Shown here: positions 21,501-30,074 of the stretch, one piece after another
How positions within the stretch are numbered: the first letter of the stretch is position 1
Layout of the letters: every line of letters starts with the position of its first letter
Source: Conus ventricosus
Lineage: Eukaryota > Mollusca > Gastropoda > Neogastropoda > Conidae
Reading direction: 5' to 3'
Length of the DNA: 64,000 nucleotides
NCBI GenBank assembly: GCA_018398815.1
Contig: CM031601.1
Location: 32,997,369 to 33,061,368 of the forward strand
The notes under the pieces: model-generated
What the model was told of the DNA's origin: nothing
Seen by the model: the letters and a program-made list of their open reading frames with translations, nothing else
Databases searched by the model: none
Program-made: the position numbers and the translations under genes

Positions 21501-23009
21501 AGTCTATAGTTGTTTAGCAAGGCTGCGTTAAATCTTAAATCTTGAATTGCTTAGGTTTTCTTTTGTAACTAATTTCACATCTTTACGTTTGTGTGGATTT
21601 TCCATGGTTTTGCCAAAACAACTGTTGTTCATCAGTTTAAAGAAGTCTTTTTCTGAAGCGTCAGTGGCTTGGGTTCTAAGATCAGTGTTCTTCTTGATGT
21701 ATGGCCTCATAAAGGGCTCTTGATCAAAAGCAATGATTCTATGAACAGCAGTCAGTTTCAGTCCGTGTTTTAAGTAAAACTGTAGGAGTCTGTAATGACA
21801 GACATATTTAGTTTTATGTCGAAGATTAGGCACAAGTTTAGGAGGTTCTGTGGGGTCATTTTTAATCTTTCTGCGGCCAGAGGATAATCGTTGTGGAGGT
21901 CATGCAGTTCACGAGGATATTCTAAGTCTACTTCCAAGATTAGTCCTGCTGGATTATCAGGCGTAAGCTGTGACAACACACCTAACACAGTATTAACATC
22001 GTGAGGTCCTTTTATCATTTTAAAGTTTCTCAGTGGAAGCGGTTGACTCATGGCCCATCCATACAGATTGTTGGCGTCTAAGTACATTAGATAGTTAGAT
22101 GGTTTAGTAGGTCATAATCGTCTAAATACTTGTTGTTAGCTTTGCAGTAAGGATGTGAGGCCATGCTAATACCTCCCCTTAAACCGTCTTCAATCATCTG
22201 AAGTGTGGGTAAATCAGAAATTAAGTCAATCTGGATGTTTGTAGACTTTAAGAAGGCGTCCCAAGATAACCCTGGGGCAGAGATGTAATGCGATGAGTCT
22301 AAGCTGTAATGTTTCATACATGTAGATCTGTAATTCTGAAAGACGTCTGCTAATAAACACACGTCAGCCAATAAATATTGATCATGATAGTTGCCCATCG
22401 TTTGGCAGTGTAATTCTGTCCAGGCTTTCTGAGCGTATTCATATTCAGCATCAGTTATGTCTTTGCCTCTAAGACTAGAAAAGAAAGCACCTTTAGGAGG
22501 AAGTGAGTCTTCATCAAACCTGTCCCACGAGTTCATGTATTCATAAGGATAGACGCCTTTACACACCAAAGATGGATCAAAGTATTGTTTAGTGATTGGA
22601 AAGTCTTGTAGCGATCCCGCTAATTTATCCAAACTCCCCATCAGATGTTGGGCCAAGTCATGAAAGGATAAACAATCAAGAGTAAAAAGTCATGTACTTT
22701 TCTGAAGACTGTGCAATGCAGGTAACCCTCTTATATTCAGAAGTCACTGCTTGCATGATAAAATGAGAATCGTAGCCTCGTAAGTTATGAAAGAAGATAG
22801 GCAGTTTCCATTTCTTAGGATCAACCTTAAGTTGAAGATTACAATTGTTGTGTGCTGCCCCTCATAACTTTCCAGTAATGTGATCGTGGTCTCTCACTGT
22901 CGCATCTTTACTGTTAGGCGTTAGCTCTAAGCCGCAAATCCAGCAGTGTGTAGATGAGTCATAACGTTCTTGGGCTTCAGAAGTCATAACAATGTCTGAA
23001 AGATTTAGT

Positions 23010-23440
23010 TGCAAAGCAGACGACTGCAGGCGGAAATCTGAACAAATCTTAAATAAATGTTAGCGAACCGCCCAGAGAACGTGGACAAACGAGTCACAAG
23101 ACAAAACACAACGCGTTTCGACCTCTTAGGTCTTCGTCAGGTGATGTATAAACGAATAAAACAACGAAAATTCACTTAGCTTTGATCGCTTCAGATCGCT
23201 TTGGGTTCAGCGCAAGGAAGAAGGCGTTGGGTTCGCTTCAGATCGCTTTGGGTTCAACGCCTTCTTCCTTGCGCTGAACCCAAAGCGATCTGAAGCGATC
23301 AAAGCTAAGTGAATTTTCGTTGTTTTATTCGTTTATACATCACCTGACGAAGACCTAAGAGGTCGAAACGCGTTGTGTTTTGTCTTGTGACTCGTTTGTC
23401 CACGTTCTCTGGGCGGTTCGCTAACATTTATTTAAGATTT
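23010..23440. mobile_element. palindromic PLE-type insertion (inverted terminal-repeat pair)
   Basis: Arms 23043-23228 and 23256-23441 are perfect reverse complements by eye (186 bp each) around a 27-bp centre. That centre repeats arm sequence (CGCTTCAGATCGCTTTGGGTTC). A 33-bp non-palindromic extension (23010-23042) lies on one side. TGAAAGATTTAGT occurs at 22997-23009 and 23440-23452, a 12-13 bp target duplication within the polymerase coding sequence. Each arm carries a hammerhead-like core. PLEs are known for target duplications of about this size, inverted terminal-repeat arrangements and short one-sided extensions, so a coding-less PLE derivative is the best reading. Confidence 0.75.
23338..23400 (+). 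ncRNA. candidate hammerhead ribozyme in foldback arm
   Basis: CTGACGA at 23344-23350, stem II GACCT(23352-23356)-AAG-AGGTC(23360-23364), GAAA at 23365-23368, then CGCG and a possible cleavage triplet GTC at 23382-23384. The core and stem II are intact. Stem I would pair TCAC before the core with GTGA at 23387-23390 but leaves two bases unpaired after GTC. The mirror copy lies on the minus strand near 23146-23084. Confidence 0.5.
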
Positions 23441-24543
23441 GAAAGATTTAGTCGACTAGATAACTGATTGCGAAGTTGTTTCATCTGCTCTAAAAATCTA
23501 CTAGCTGCATTGAGACCTCTGTAAATCTCTGGGTGTGTGTGTGCTCCATCTGACCTAACAACAATAAACGCATAAGAACAGATCTGATGGTGGGTTAATA
23601 AAACTTTTACAATGAGTTCTATGACTGGCAGCTGCTTCTATAGTTGGGATTCTGACCAAACACCTTCTACAAAGATCCTGTTTAGATTTATGCTTTGATG
23701 TATATTCTAACAGTCTGCTTATTGTTCTGATTAATACATAATGACTCTTTGTACTATCTGCAAACAGTATTAAGTCTACATGTTTGTTAAGCGGTTCGCC
23801 TAAAGTGGGAGCATTGGGAGAAATCCTTAGAGGCACTAGATTGTCTACTACAGACCATGTGTATACGTTTACAGTGATTGGTTTGTTTTGCTCTTCAAAC
23901 TGAGATATACATTCTATACTTACTGGAAAGGTTATGTTATCAAAGTTCAGTTCTTGCTTATATGCTTCATAATTAGAGACTCTGTTTGCATGATTTTTAA
24001 CAGGATGTAAATGTGCTAAAACACACCACATAAAACACATGTTGTCAGAATTATGTATGTTTAAGACTGCCCGTTTTAACTCTAACTCTTTTGGGAGAGA
24101 AATGTAAGAATTGCCAACTATAGGATAGAACTTTGTTTGTCTTAATCTGATTTCAAGGACTGTCCCTTCAGACCAGCCAGAACCCCTTAACTTAGCCTCC
24201 TCACTAGCATGGTTAAACTGTGTAAGCATGTAATCAGCCCAGTTAGAATTAAAGTCGTGATAGCTGATTACTTCTTTCTGTTTAGTTGAAATCCAGACTG
24301 GCATGTTAGTATCATCAGGCGTTATATAATCAATCAGAACGGTCAACAGCACTTTTACTGGCGGCTCCATCTGAAGAAACTCTGGGATTTTAGAGATAGC
24401 GTGTGCCACGCTTTCATGAACGTTCGAGGGTTAATAATGTCCATGTCTACTTCACTAAACGTATTGCTTAATTGTTTGTCACTGCTAAATATTTCTTCCA
24501 TTGTATATAGTTTTCCATCCTCGAATTTACTTGTGGTCGTCAT

Positions 24544-24585
24544 TTTTTAAGCCAAAATATTTACGTAAATTAAAAAAAATAAATG
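24544..24585 (-). promoter_or_regulatory. A/T-rich leader of the DNA polymerase gene
   Basis: Immediately upstream of the ATG at 24543. On the minus strand it contains TTTTTTTTAATTTACGTAAA, then TATTTTGGCTTAAAAA before ATG. It closely matches the leader of gene C (25242-25280). Confidence 0.5.
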
Positions 24586-24611
24586 TAAATAAAAGTAAGT
24601 AAAACACGCTT

Positions 24612-24875
24612 TTATTCTTCGCCCAAGAGTTGCAACACTTCAAGACACGTTAATCTTACAATAACACCCGCCAATATTTTAGCTTTTTCTGAATCACTAC
24701 AGTCAATGTTCATCGCTTTGATTGCTTCGTTAAATAGTTCACTATGATCTTTTATTATATTGTTTACATCATTCTCAAAACCAAATTCACTAAAATCAAT
24801 GTTTAATGCTTTCATTGTTTCGTCAAATAGTTCATTACAATTCTTTAAATCAGATTCACTGAGTTCGACAGCCAT
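24612..24875 (-). CDS. small acidic protein of the PolB element, 87 aa
   Basis: An intact 87-codon ORF starting at an ATG directly after an A/T-rich leader (TTTAGATTTAAAAATGGC on the coding strand). I do not recognise the protein. It contains a visible internal duplication: NELFDETMKALNIDFSE near residues 14-30 and SELFNEAIKAMNIDCSD near residues 45-61. It is rich in Glu, Asp and Leu, probably all-helical, with no membrane segment or signal peptide. It lies between gene C and the polymerase on the same strand and is the only unbroken ORF of the cluster, so it is a good candidate for a genuine element gene. Possible roles (regulator, replication accessory) are speculation. Confidence 0.6.
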   Translation of the reverse strand: MAVELSESDLKNCNELFDETMKALNIDFSEFGFENDVNNIIKDHSELFNEAIKAMNIDCSDSEKAKILAGVIVRLTCLEVLQLLGEE

Positions 24876-24905
24876 TTTTAAATCTAAAATAAATAAAAAA
24901 TTAAT
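24876..24905 (-). promoter_or_regulatory. A/T-rich leader of the 87-aa ORF
   Basis: TTAATTTTTTATTTATTTTA, then GATTTAAAA before ATG on the minus strand. A looser match to the leaders at 24544 and 25242. Confidence 0.35.
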
Positions 24906-24912
24906 TGTAAAT

Positions 24913-25241
24913 TCAACTGTTATTAATAGTCTTTTCTAATCGTAAAACCTGATCTTCATTAAAGCGAATAGTTACTCCTTCAGGGTAGTAGAAACAGTCA
25001 GATTAACATCTTCAGAGCCATATAATCAACCAAAATGGCAAACAACATTATAACTGGTTGTGACCAAGAATCTGGTATTTTACTGATGGCCTGCGTCACG
25101 TTTTCTCGTATATCTCTACACTCAAAAAGATCAGTCATTAATTCTTCATACCTGCTCTTTAACTGTTCTTTAGCAGCCACCCTATAACCAATCCAACTCG
25201 TATAGTATATTAATAAGCTCTGTAGCTACTTCGGGCTTCAT
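24913..25241 (-). pseudogene. gene C of the PolB element, paralogous to the polymerase N-terminus
   Basis: Starts at ATG 25241 (MKPEVATELINILYELDW), shifts near 25187, continues AAKEQLKSRYEELMTDLFE, then RENVTQAISKIPDSW...LFAILVDYM. It shifts again near 25005 to CFYYPEGVTIRFNEDQVLRL and stops at 24913, about 109 residues. The middle matches the N-terminal part of the downstream polymerase frame (ESVAHAISKIPEF...LLTVLIDYI near 24425-24330), so the two are paralogous modules. Function unknown. Two single-base frame breaks; the homology between modules supports reading through both. Confidence 0.5.
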
Positions 25242-25280
25242 TTTTTAAACCAGAATAAAATCATAAATTAAAAAATTAAG
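25242..25280 (-). promoter_or_regulatory. A/T-rich leader of gene C
   Basis: On the minus strand TTTTTTAATTTATGATTTTA, then TTCTGGTTTAAAAA before ATG. Shares the order poly-T/AATTTA, then TTYTGGYTTAAAAA-ATG, with the polymerase leader. Confidence 0.5.
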
Positions 25281-25319
25281 TAATCAGTTTCTATTGTTTT
25301 GCGCAAGAATCAGAAGAAG

Positions 25320-25600
25320 TTATATGTGTGTGCGTGCGTGGGGGTGGGCGTGGGCGTGTGTGTGTGAAATTATCTAGGTCAATTAGTCGCAGATCCTTTT
25401 GACCTAGTTTACTGCACTGCTTTGTAGGACAAAACGTGAGTGGGTGGGGTGGGGTGTGCGTGGGGTGGCAGCAGGGTGGGGTGTGGGGTGTGCGTGGGTG
25501 GGGTGGGGTGGGGTGGTGGCAGGGTGGGGTGTGGGTGTGTGTGGGGGTGGGGTGTGCGTGTGTGGGGTGGGGGTGGGGTGTGTGCAGGAGTTACCTCCCT
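25320..25600. repeat. G/T-rich simple sequence
   Basis: GTGTGGGGTGGGGT-type repeats from 25325 to 25360 and 25437 to 25590, inserted between genes C and D. Confidence 0.9.
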
Positions 25601-25723
25601 TAGTATTATTTTTAGCCTTTCTGTGTCAATCGGCGGTTTTCGACGAATGACATAGTTATGACGTATTTTTAGCCTTAGGCTGGAGCCTGCTTCATCGGCC
25701 AGTATTGATTTTTTCACAGCAGC

Positions 25724-26260
25724 TTAATCACTCTGCCAGAACTCGTGAAAGCCAACGTCGCTTTGCATATATTTTAAAATGAGCTTTCTTTTCTCATACA
25801 AGCTGTGGATCAAAATTCCGAGCTTGTGGAACTTTGGATAGTAGTAAAAACAAATGATAATTCCATCAGTTTTCTACACAGCGTGGGTTCCATCAGAATT
25901 TCAGTTTTCAAATAATTATCCCAGTACGCTTTTGGGTTAGATTTTTTAAAACAGTTTTTGTTCTTTCAAGCCAATGACCTAAAAGCAAAGATTGCCGAAG
26001 AGTTTTACAATTTTCAGCTTTGATCTCAGAACCAGCCTTCAGTAAAACAGGCGTAATTTCAGTTATGTTTTTCAGCTTCATAAAAGAACCTTCGTCAATC
26101 GGCTCATAATCAAGTTGCTCTACAAAACAATTACGTAAAAAATCATCTAGTTCACTTACTGTCATTTCACGTTTTCCTTTCTTCGTTTCCAAAAGATTTA
26201 GACTCTCTTTTGGCCGGTTGTAAATGAAGCAAGGCTCGCATTAAACACGTCTTCACTCAT
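25724..26260 (-). pseudogene. gene D of the PolB element, ~178 codons, two frameshifts
   Basis: ATG at 26260 (MSEDVFNASLASF), shift near 26215, then SLNLLETKKGKREMTVSELD and VEQLDYEPIDEGSFMKLKNI. After a shift near 25905 it continues ICFYYYPKFHKLGILIHSLY and KYMQSDVGFHEFWQSD, with a stop at 25724. An alternative internal ATG is at 26165. I do not recognise the family. A FYYYP phrase near the C-terminus echoes CFYYPEG in gene C. Same strand and similar composition to the polymerase cluster, so I place it in that element, though it could be a separate passenger. Confidence 0.4.
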
Positions 26261-26910
26261 AGACGCTCCGGCCAGTAATGGCCGGCTGGCTGACAGGCTC
26301 GTAAGTCCCCAGCCAAAAATGTCATACCTCCTGTCGATTGGTTGAACGTGCACACGTGATGCACCAAGCTATCACGTGATGATTAATAATTAAGTATTAG
26401 TGGCAAGCTTATGTGCAGCGGAGCGTGCAAAACAGTTGCTGCGACCAATATTGATTGGAACCAGTCTGGGGTGGGACTGTCAAGCCATATAAATGTTTAG
26501 TTGATTTTATGTGCCTGGAGAGAATGTAAATATGTTCGTTCACGATCACCAAATCCTATTCTGCACGGAAACCCCCGTTTTAAATTGGCAATTAGGTCAA
26601 TTTTAGAGGTTTTGAGGTGTTAATTTTAGTTGTAAAAAGGTGTTAATTTTGATTAAAACTGACACGAGATGGACGTGATTTGTATTTGAAAAGGGGGTTT
26701 TCGTGCAAAATAACATGGGTGGTCTTGAACCCGCATATTTACCTTCTCTGACGATAAAACATTTCTGTTTCAGGCGCCAACATCTTCAAATTACACTACA
26801 TATTAGATGCAATCTTCTTGTTCTCCATGCCCAATAATATGGAAGAAAAGACGTACTGTACATTGTGACCTAACTTTATGTTTGAACGAAAGTGCACATG
26901 TATCTAAATC
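26261..26910. other. unannotated, with an imperfect inverted repeat
   Basis: Non-coding. TTCTGCACGGAAACCCCCGTTTT (26559-26581) pairs imperfectly with AAAAGGGGGTTTTCGTGCAAAA at about 26689-26710. The interval repeats GGTGTTAATTTT. No gene. Confidence 0.55.
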
Positions 26911-26912
26911 CC

Positions 26913-26978
<66 letters not shown>
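26911..26978. repeat. (CT)n microsatellite
   Basis: About 33 uninterrupted CT dinucleotides. Confidence 0.98.
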
Positions 26979-27534
26979 GCGTGCTTGGTGTCCTTCGAAT
27001 GTGAAACATCTGTGTTAATCCATGGGGTGTGAGAAGCAGAGCACAGAGTACAAATCATGTAACGGACAGATGTTTGGGATTTAGACATATCAACATTTTC
27101 TCTCACTCCATAGAACAGACATTTTCTTTCATCGCCTGACATTCTGTGTCGGTCAAATGAGCACTGAATTTTTGGTGACATAACGGACATTCTCGTTTCG
27201 TCTCATGAACAAGAATTCTATCTTAGACGACTGAACATTCTATCTGGGTCACGTTATAAACATTCCAGGAAAGTCAAATTAACAGATGTATTTTTGCTTA
27301 ACATGAACATCATTGTCTAGCGACAAAACATTCTAATGTAGTCATATCAACGCATGTTGTTTTACACACAAGGCTCTCTATTCATGTCATACCAACGCAT
27401 GTTGTTTTAGACACAAGGCTCTCTATTCATGCTAGGCTGCAGACACTCTATCTTAGTTATTATATTCTAGTTTGGTCAGCAGAAATTCTAAGTGACATAA
27501 CAGGCATTCCCACCGGTTCACATTCTGAGCCACC
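26979..27534. other. non-coding, degenerate short repeats
   Basis: The motif (G/A)ACATTCTATCT recurs irregularly. A 47-bp duplication starts near 27345 and 27392 (ACGCATGTTGTTTTA...CTCTCTATTCATG). No gene. Confidence 0.55.
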
Positions 27535-27606
27535 TTAGCATTCTGTTGAGATGTACTCTAACTAAAGGCTTACAGAGGACAAGAAAATCAGCATTCTGTT
27601 GAGATG
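27535..27606. repeat. 53-bp minisatellite, left fragment
   Basis: About 1.4 units of the same 53-bp repeat that resumes at 37560. The array was split by the LTR element. Confidence 0.93.
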
Positions 27607-28511
27607 TATGTACACCACCTATGGTGTACCAGAGATTCGTGTGTGCTTCCACTGAGGAGTGCCATGGTTGATGTTTAGATTAACCGAGGAGGTAGTCTGA
27701 TGACCCCCGATGAGTTCGCCCAGTTGTGTGGCGATCTAAGGAGGAATCCCTTTGTAGGCACTGACCGGCGACGGGCCGGAAATTCCAAAGAGGGAATACT
27801 CTCTGCCAGACCGGGGAAGAGACCGGGGAAAGTTTATGGGGGTGCCAGCCCCATTATGTAAGAGGGAGACCAGTAGTTGTGGGATGGGCTTACTATTTAG
27901 GTTGTTGGTCATCCTGCACTTTTAAGGAAATAGTTCTGATTATTATTTTCTTATTTCAAACTTGTGAGACTTAGGATCACGCAATGTTTGAGAAGATGTT
28001 GTATGCTTAGGTTAGAGGGACATGTAGGTGATATGAAGTTTGTAGTTAATAGTTGCAGTTAAACATGTAAGACCCTTATAAATATTCATGAGGCGTAGGG
28101 ATCTGACAGATGGCGTCCCTAGGTGACGCCAGGGGAAGCGTGGGTGCTCTGGAAGTTACGGAGTTATTCAGTCAGGCCCCAAATCTCAAACGGAGAGGAC
28201 TACACCTTAGTCCGTGAAGTGTGGTGATGGTGTTCTGATGGCACCAGAAATGCCACAGTTGCTAGAGCCCTTTGTCGTTACTTCTACCTTTAGTTTCCTT
28301 TTCCCCCCTTTACTTGTACCTTTTTCTTTTCCTTTTGTTGGGCATTGTCACCAGCCCTTTTATGCATAAAACTTTAGACCAAATTAAAAGAAAGAAAATC
28401 TTCACTGGGCCTGACTCATTTGTCGTTTTGGATGAACCTAGTCCAACTTCTCTCCCGAACCCGATCTCCCCTTGTGCGTTTCTTTACAGTAGGAACAAGG
28501 GGAGGTTTACA
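27607..28511 (+). repeat. 5' long terminal repeat
   Basis: 905 bp, TG...CA ends. TTATAAATATTCATGA near 28076 is a possible TATA region. By eye about ten differences from the 3' LTR, mostly run-length changes. Confidence 0.92.
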
Positions 28512-28513
28512 CT

Positions 28514-28530
28514 TTTGGCGCCCAATAAGG
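28514..28530 (+). promoter_or_regulatory. putative tRNA primer-binding site
   Basis: TTGGCGCCCAATAAGGG begins a few bases after the 5' LTR. TGGCGCCCAA is a common retroelement primer-site core. The priming tRNA is not assigned. Confidence 0.65.
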
Positions 28531-28886
28531 GAGTAGTTGGATCAGGATAGTAACAAGGGCTCTAGCAACGTCAACCAGAAGGGCGAGCGATGTCGTCTGA
28601 GGAAGAAGCCAGGCACCTTGCTGAGGCTGAAGACTCGGCACCAGCTGCAGTTAGAGGGGGATCGGTGAGTGACAGCCGCGCCGAGCGGACGTGTGCTACT
28701 TGCGCTCTGACCAAACCGAATGTGAGCTGTGTTCTACTACAGCTTTTTCCCTGCCGTACAGATCGCTTGTATTCCGACTGTAGCCGTCTCGAAATCGTTT
28801 TCAAACAGTACAGTACAGTATACGTCTTCCGATTTACTTTTTGGTTTTTGTTTCTTTTTCGTTTTTTTCGCTTTCGATTTGTTGAT

Positions 28887-29930
28887 ATGGCCGCGAGCGT
28901 TCGACCTGTCTTCATAAAATCAAGAGACATTCCGGACACTGCGAGCAACCGCCCAGCCACTGTTCTGGAGATCTGCTTGGCTGCAGAACGCACCGCCGGA
29001 CAAGGGTCAGTTGTTGGGGCGCAGCAGATTGGAGGGTTGTGGCGAGTCTACCCAGGTACTGAAGAGGCGAGGTCCCTACTACTTGTGCAAGGTATTCGCC
29101 TCAGAGGTATTGTGCTACAGGTAGTAAACACTAACCCTTATGTCTTGAGAGACCAGACAGGAGAAGAGAAACCTGCTACTAAAGTCTTTATTGACAATAT
29201 TCCAATTTCTGTGGCTGACAGTGAAATCGAGCACTCCCTTCTCAAAGCGGGGTGCGAACTTCGTTCCACTTTGAAATGCGAAAGAGCGCGGGACAGCGAT
29301 AATAAACTGACAAGATTTCTCACAGGACGACGATTTGTTTTTATAACAGTACCGTCTGTCCCCCTAGAGAAAACACTCAAAGTCAGCTTTTTCACAGCCA
29401 GGATCTACCACAAAGAGCAGAAACTATGAAAAGGCCAGTGGTATGTTCTAACTGTCTGGAAGACAATCACCATGCATCGGTAATGCGTGAATGATGTGGT
29501 GTGCAGGCTTGTAAAAAGACGGGACACAAACGAGGAGACCCTGCTGTGATCTTACTGTGTCTGATCGGCGTAGCAGAGAAAGTGGGTGTATGAGTGATGA
29601 AAAGAATGGGATCAGAGTGAGAGGGAGGAGAGCGAGGATGAAGAGAGGGAGAGTGTATTGTGCAGAGAGAGGAGAAAAGTGGAGGAAGGAAAAACATCCG
29701 ACAGAACAGAGGACGATCCGGCACACGTCAGCCACGCTGGATCCTCCCTGGAGCTGCACAGTCCGCCTCGCCACCGCTCGAAACCCCAAAGCGACGCCGG
29801 TCTCGAGAGGGCGCCAGTCCTGATAAAAGAGGAAAAAGCAAGCAACAGAAACAAGAGGGAGGGCGTTCCCGCCACCAGGAAACGTCACGCGACATTCGTT
29901 CCGGTGTAGACGAGCGTGCTAATGTCTGAT
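28887..29930 (+). pseudogene. LINE ORF1 protein
   Basis: ATG at 28887 (MAASVRPVFIKSRDI) opens a 181-codon frame to 29429. It probably includes an RRM-like fold around VFIDNIPISVADSEIEHSLL. In a shifted frame zinc-knuckle residues follow: CSNCLEDNHH, then, after a TGA, CGVQACKKTGHKRGD. Next come an acidic/basic stretch (EERESVLCREERKVEEG) and a basic end near 29908. ORF1 proteins of L1/Tx1 elements bind element RNA and carry such knuckles. At least one frameshift near 29425 and stops near 29490 and 29590. Confidence 0.7.
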
Positions 29931-30074
29931 ATTGATTAGAATGTTACATTACGATGACGTATCGCATGAAAATGGATTGTGAGTTTGAAAAGCCCCATTT
30001 ATGTCAAAATGTGACGATTTCCGCTACGAATTTAGTAAAATTCGTAGGCAAAGGTCATATACATTTTTCATATA

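Larger units (their letters stand above)
21501..24543 (-). pseudogene. protein-primed type-B DNA polymerase (DNA_pol_B_2 type), interrupted
   Basis: The N-terminal part spans 24543-23555, with a frameshift near 24420, and includes KHVDLILFADS, HYVLIRTISRLL and CRRCL...H...H. The exonuclease region follows, with ATVRDHDHITGK (in-frame TGA at 22862-22864), FFHNLRGYDSHFIMQA (about 22795-22755), FDPSL and YLLADVCLLADVF (exo III, Asp near 22364). The polymerase part has motif A, YLDANNLYGWAMSQPLP, at about 22084-22034 and motif B, FFKLMNNSCFGKTMEN, near 21640-21595. Motif C lies beyond the gap. A 431-bp palindrome splits the gene at 23010-23440, and there are stops or shifts near 22090, 21800 and 23560. 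The motif set is that of viral or transposon protein-primed polymerases found endogenised in many invertebrates. Not functional as assembled. Confidence 0.85.
21501..26260 (-). mobile_element. protein-primed DNA polymerase B element (Polinton/adintovirus-like), partial
   Basis: A minus-strand, AT-rich block of closely spaced genes. In order of transcription: gene D (26260-25724), gene C (25241-24913), an 87-codon ORF (24875-24612), then a large type-B DNA polymerase (from 24543 into the gap). Genes C and the polymerase start with related A/T-rich leaders. This compact, unspliced, same-strand layout resembles an integrated virus or large self-replicating transposon. No integrase, packaging ATPase, capsid gene or terminal repeat is visible, so the class is inferred from the polymerase alone. 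The left end is lost in the gap. Confidence 0.65.

Noticed and set aside
25409..25660. Gly/Val- and Pro/His-rich ORFs
   Set aside because: Caused by GGGGTGTG simple sequence; only the part overlapping the gene D region above 25620 has normal composition.
26803..27190. Genes around the (CT)n at 26.9 kb
   Set aside because: ORFs are mostly poly Ser-Leu or Arg-Glu with short unrelated ends.
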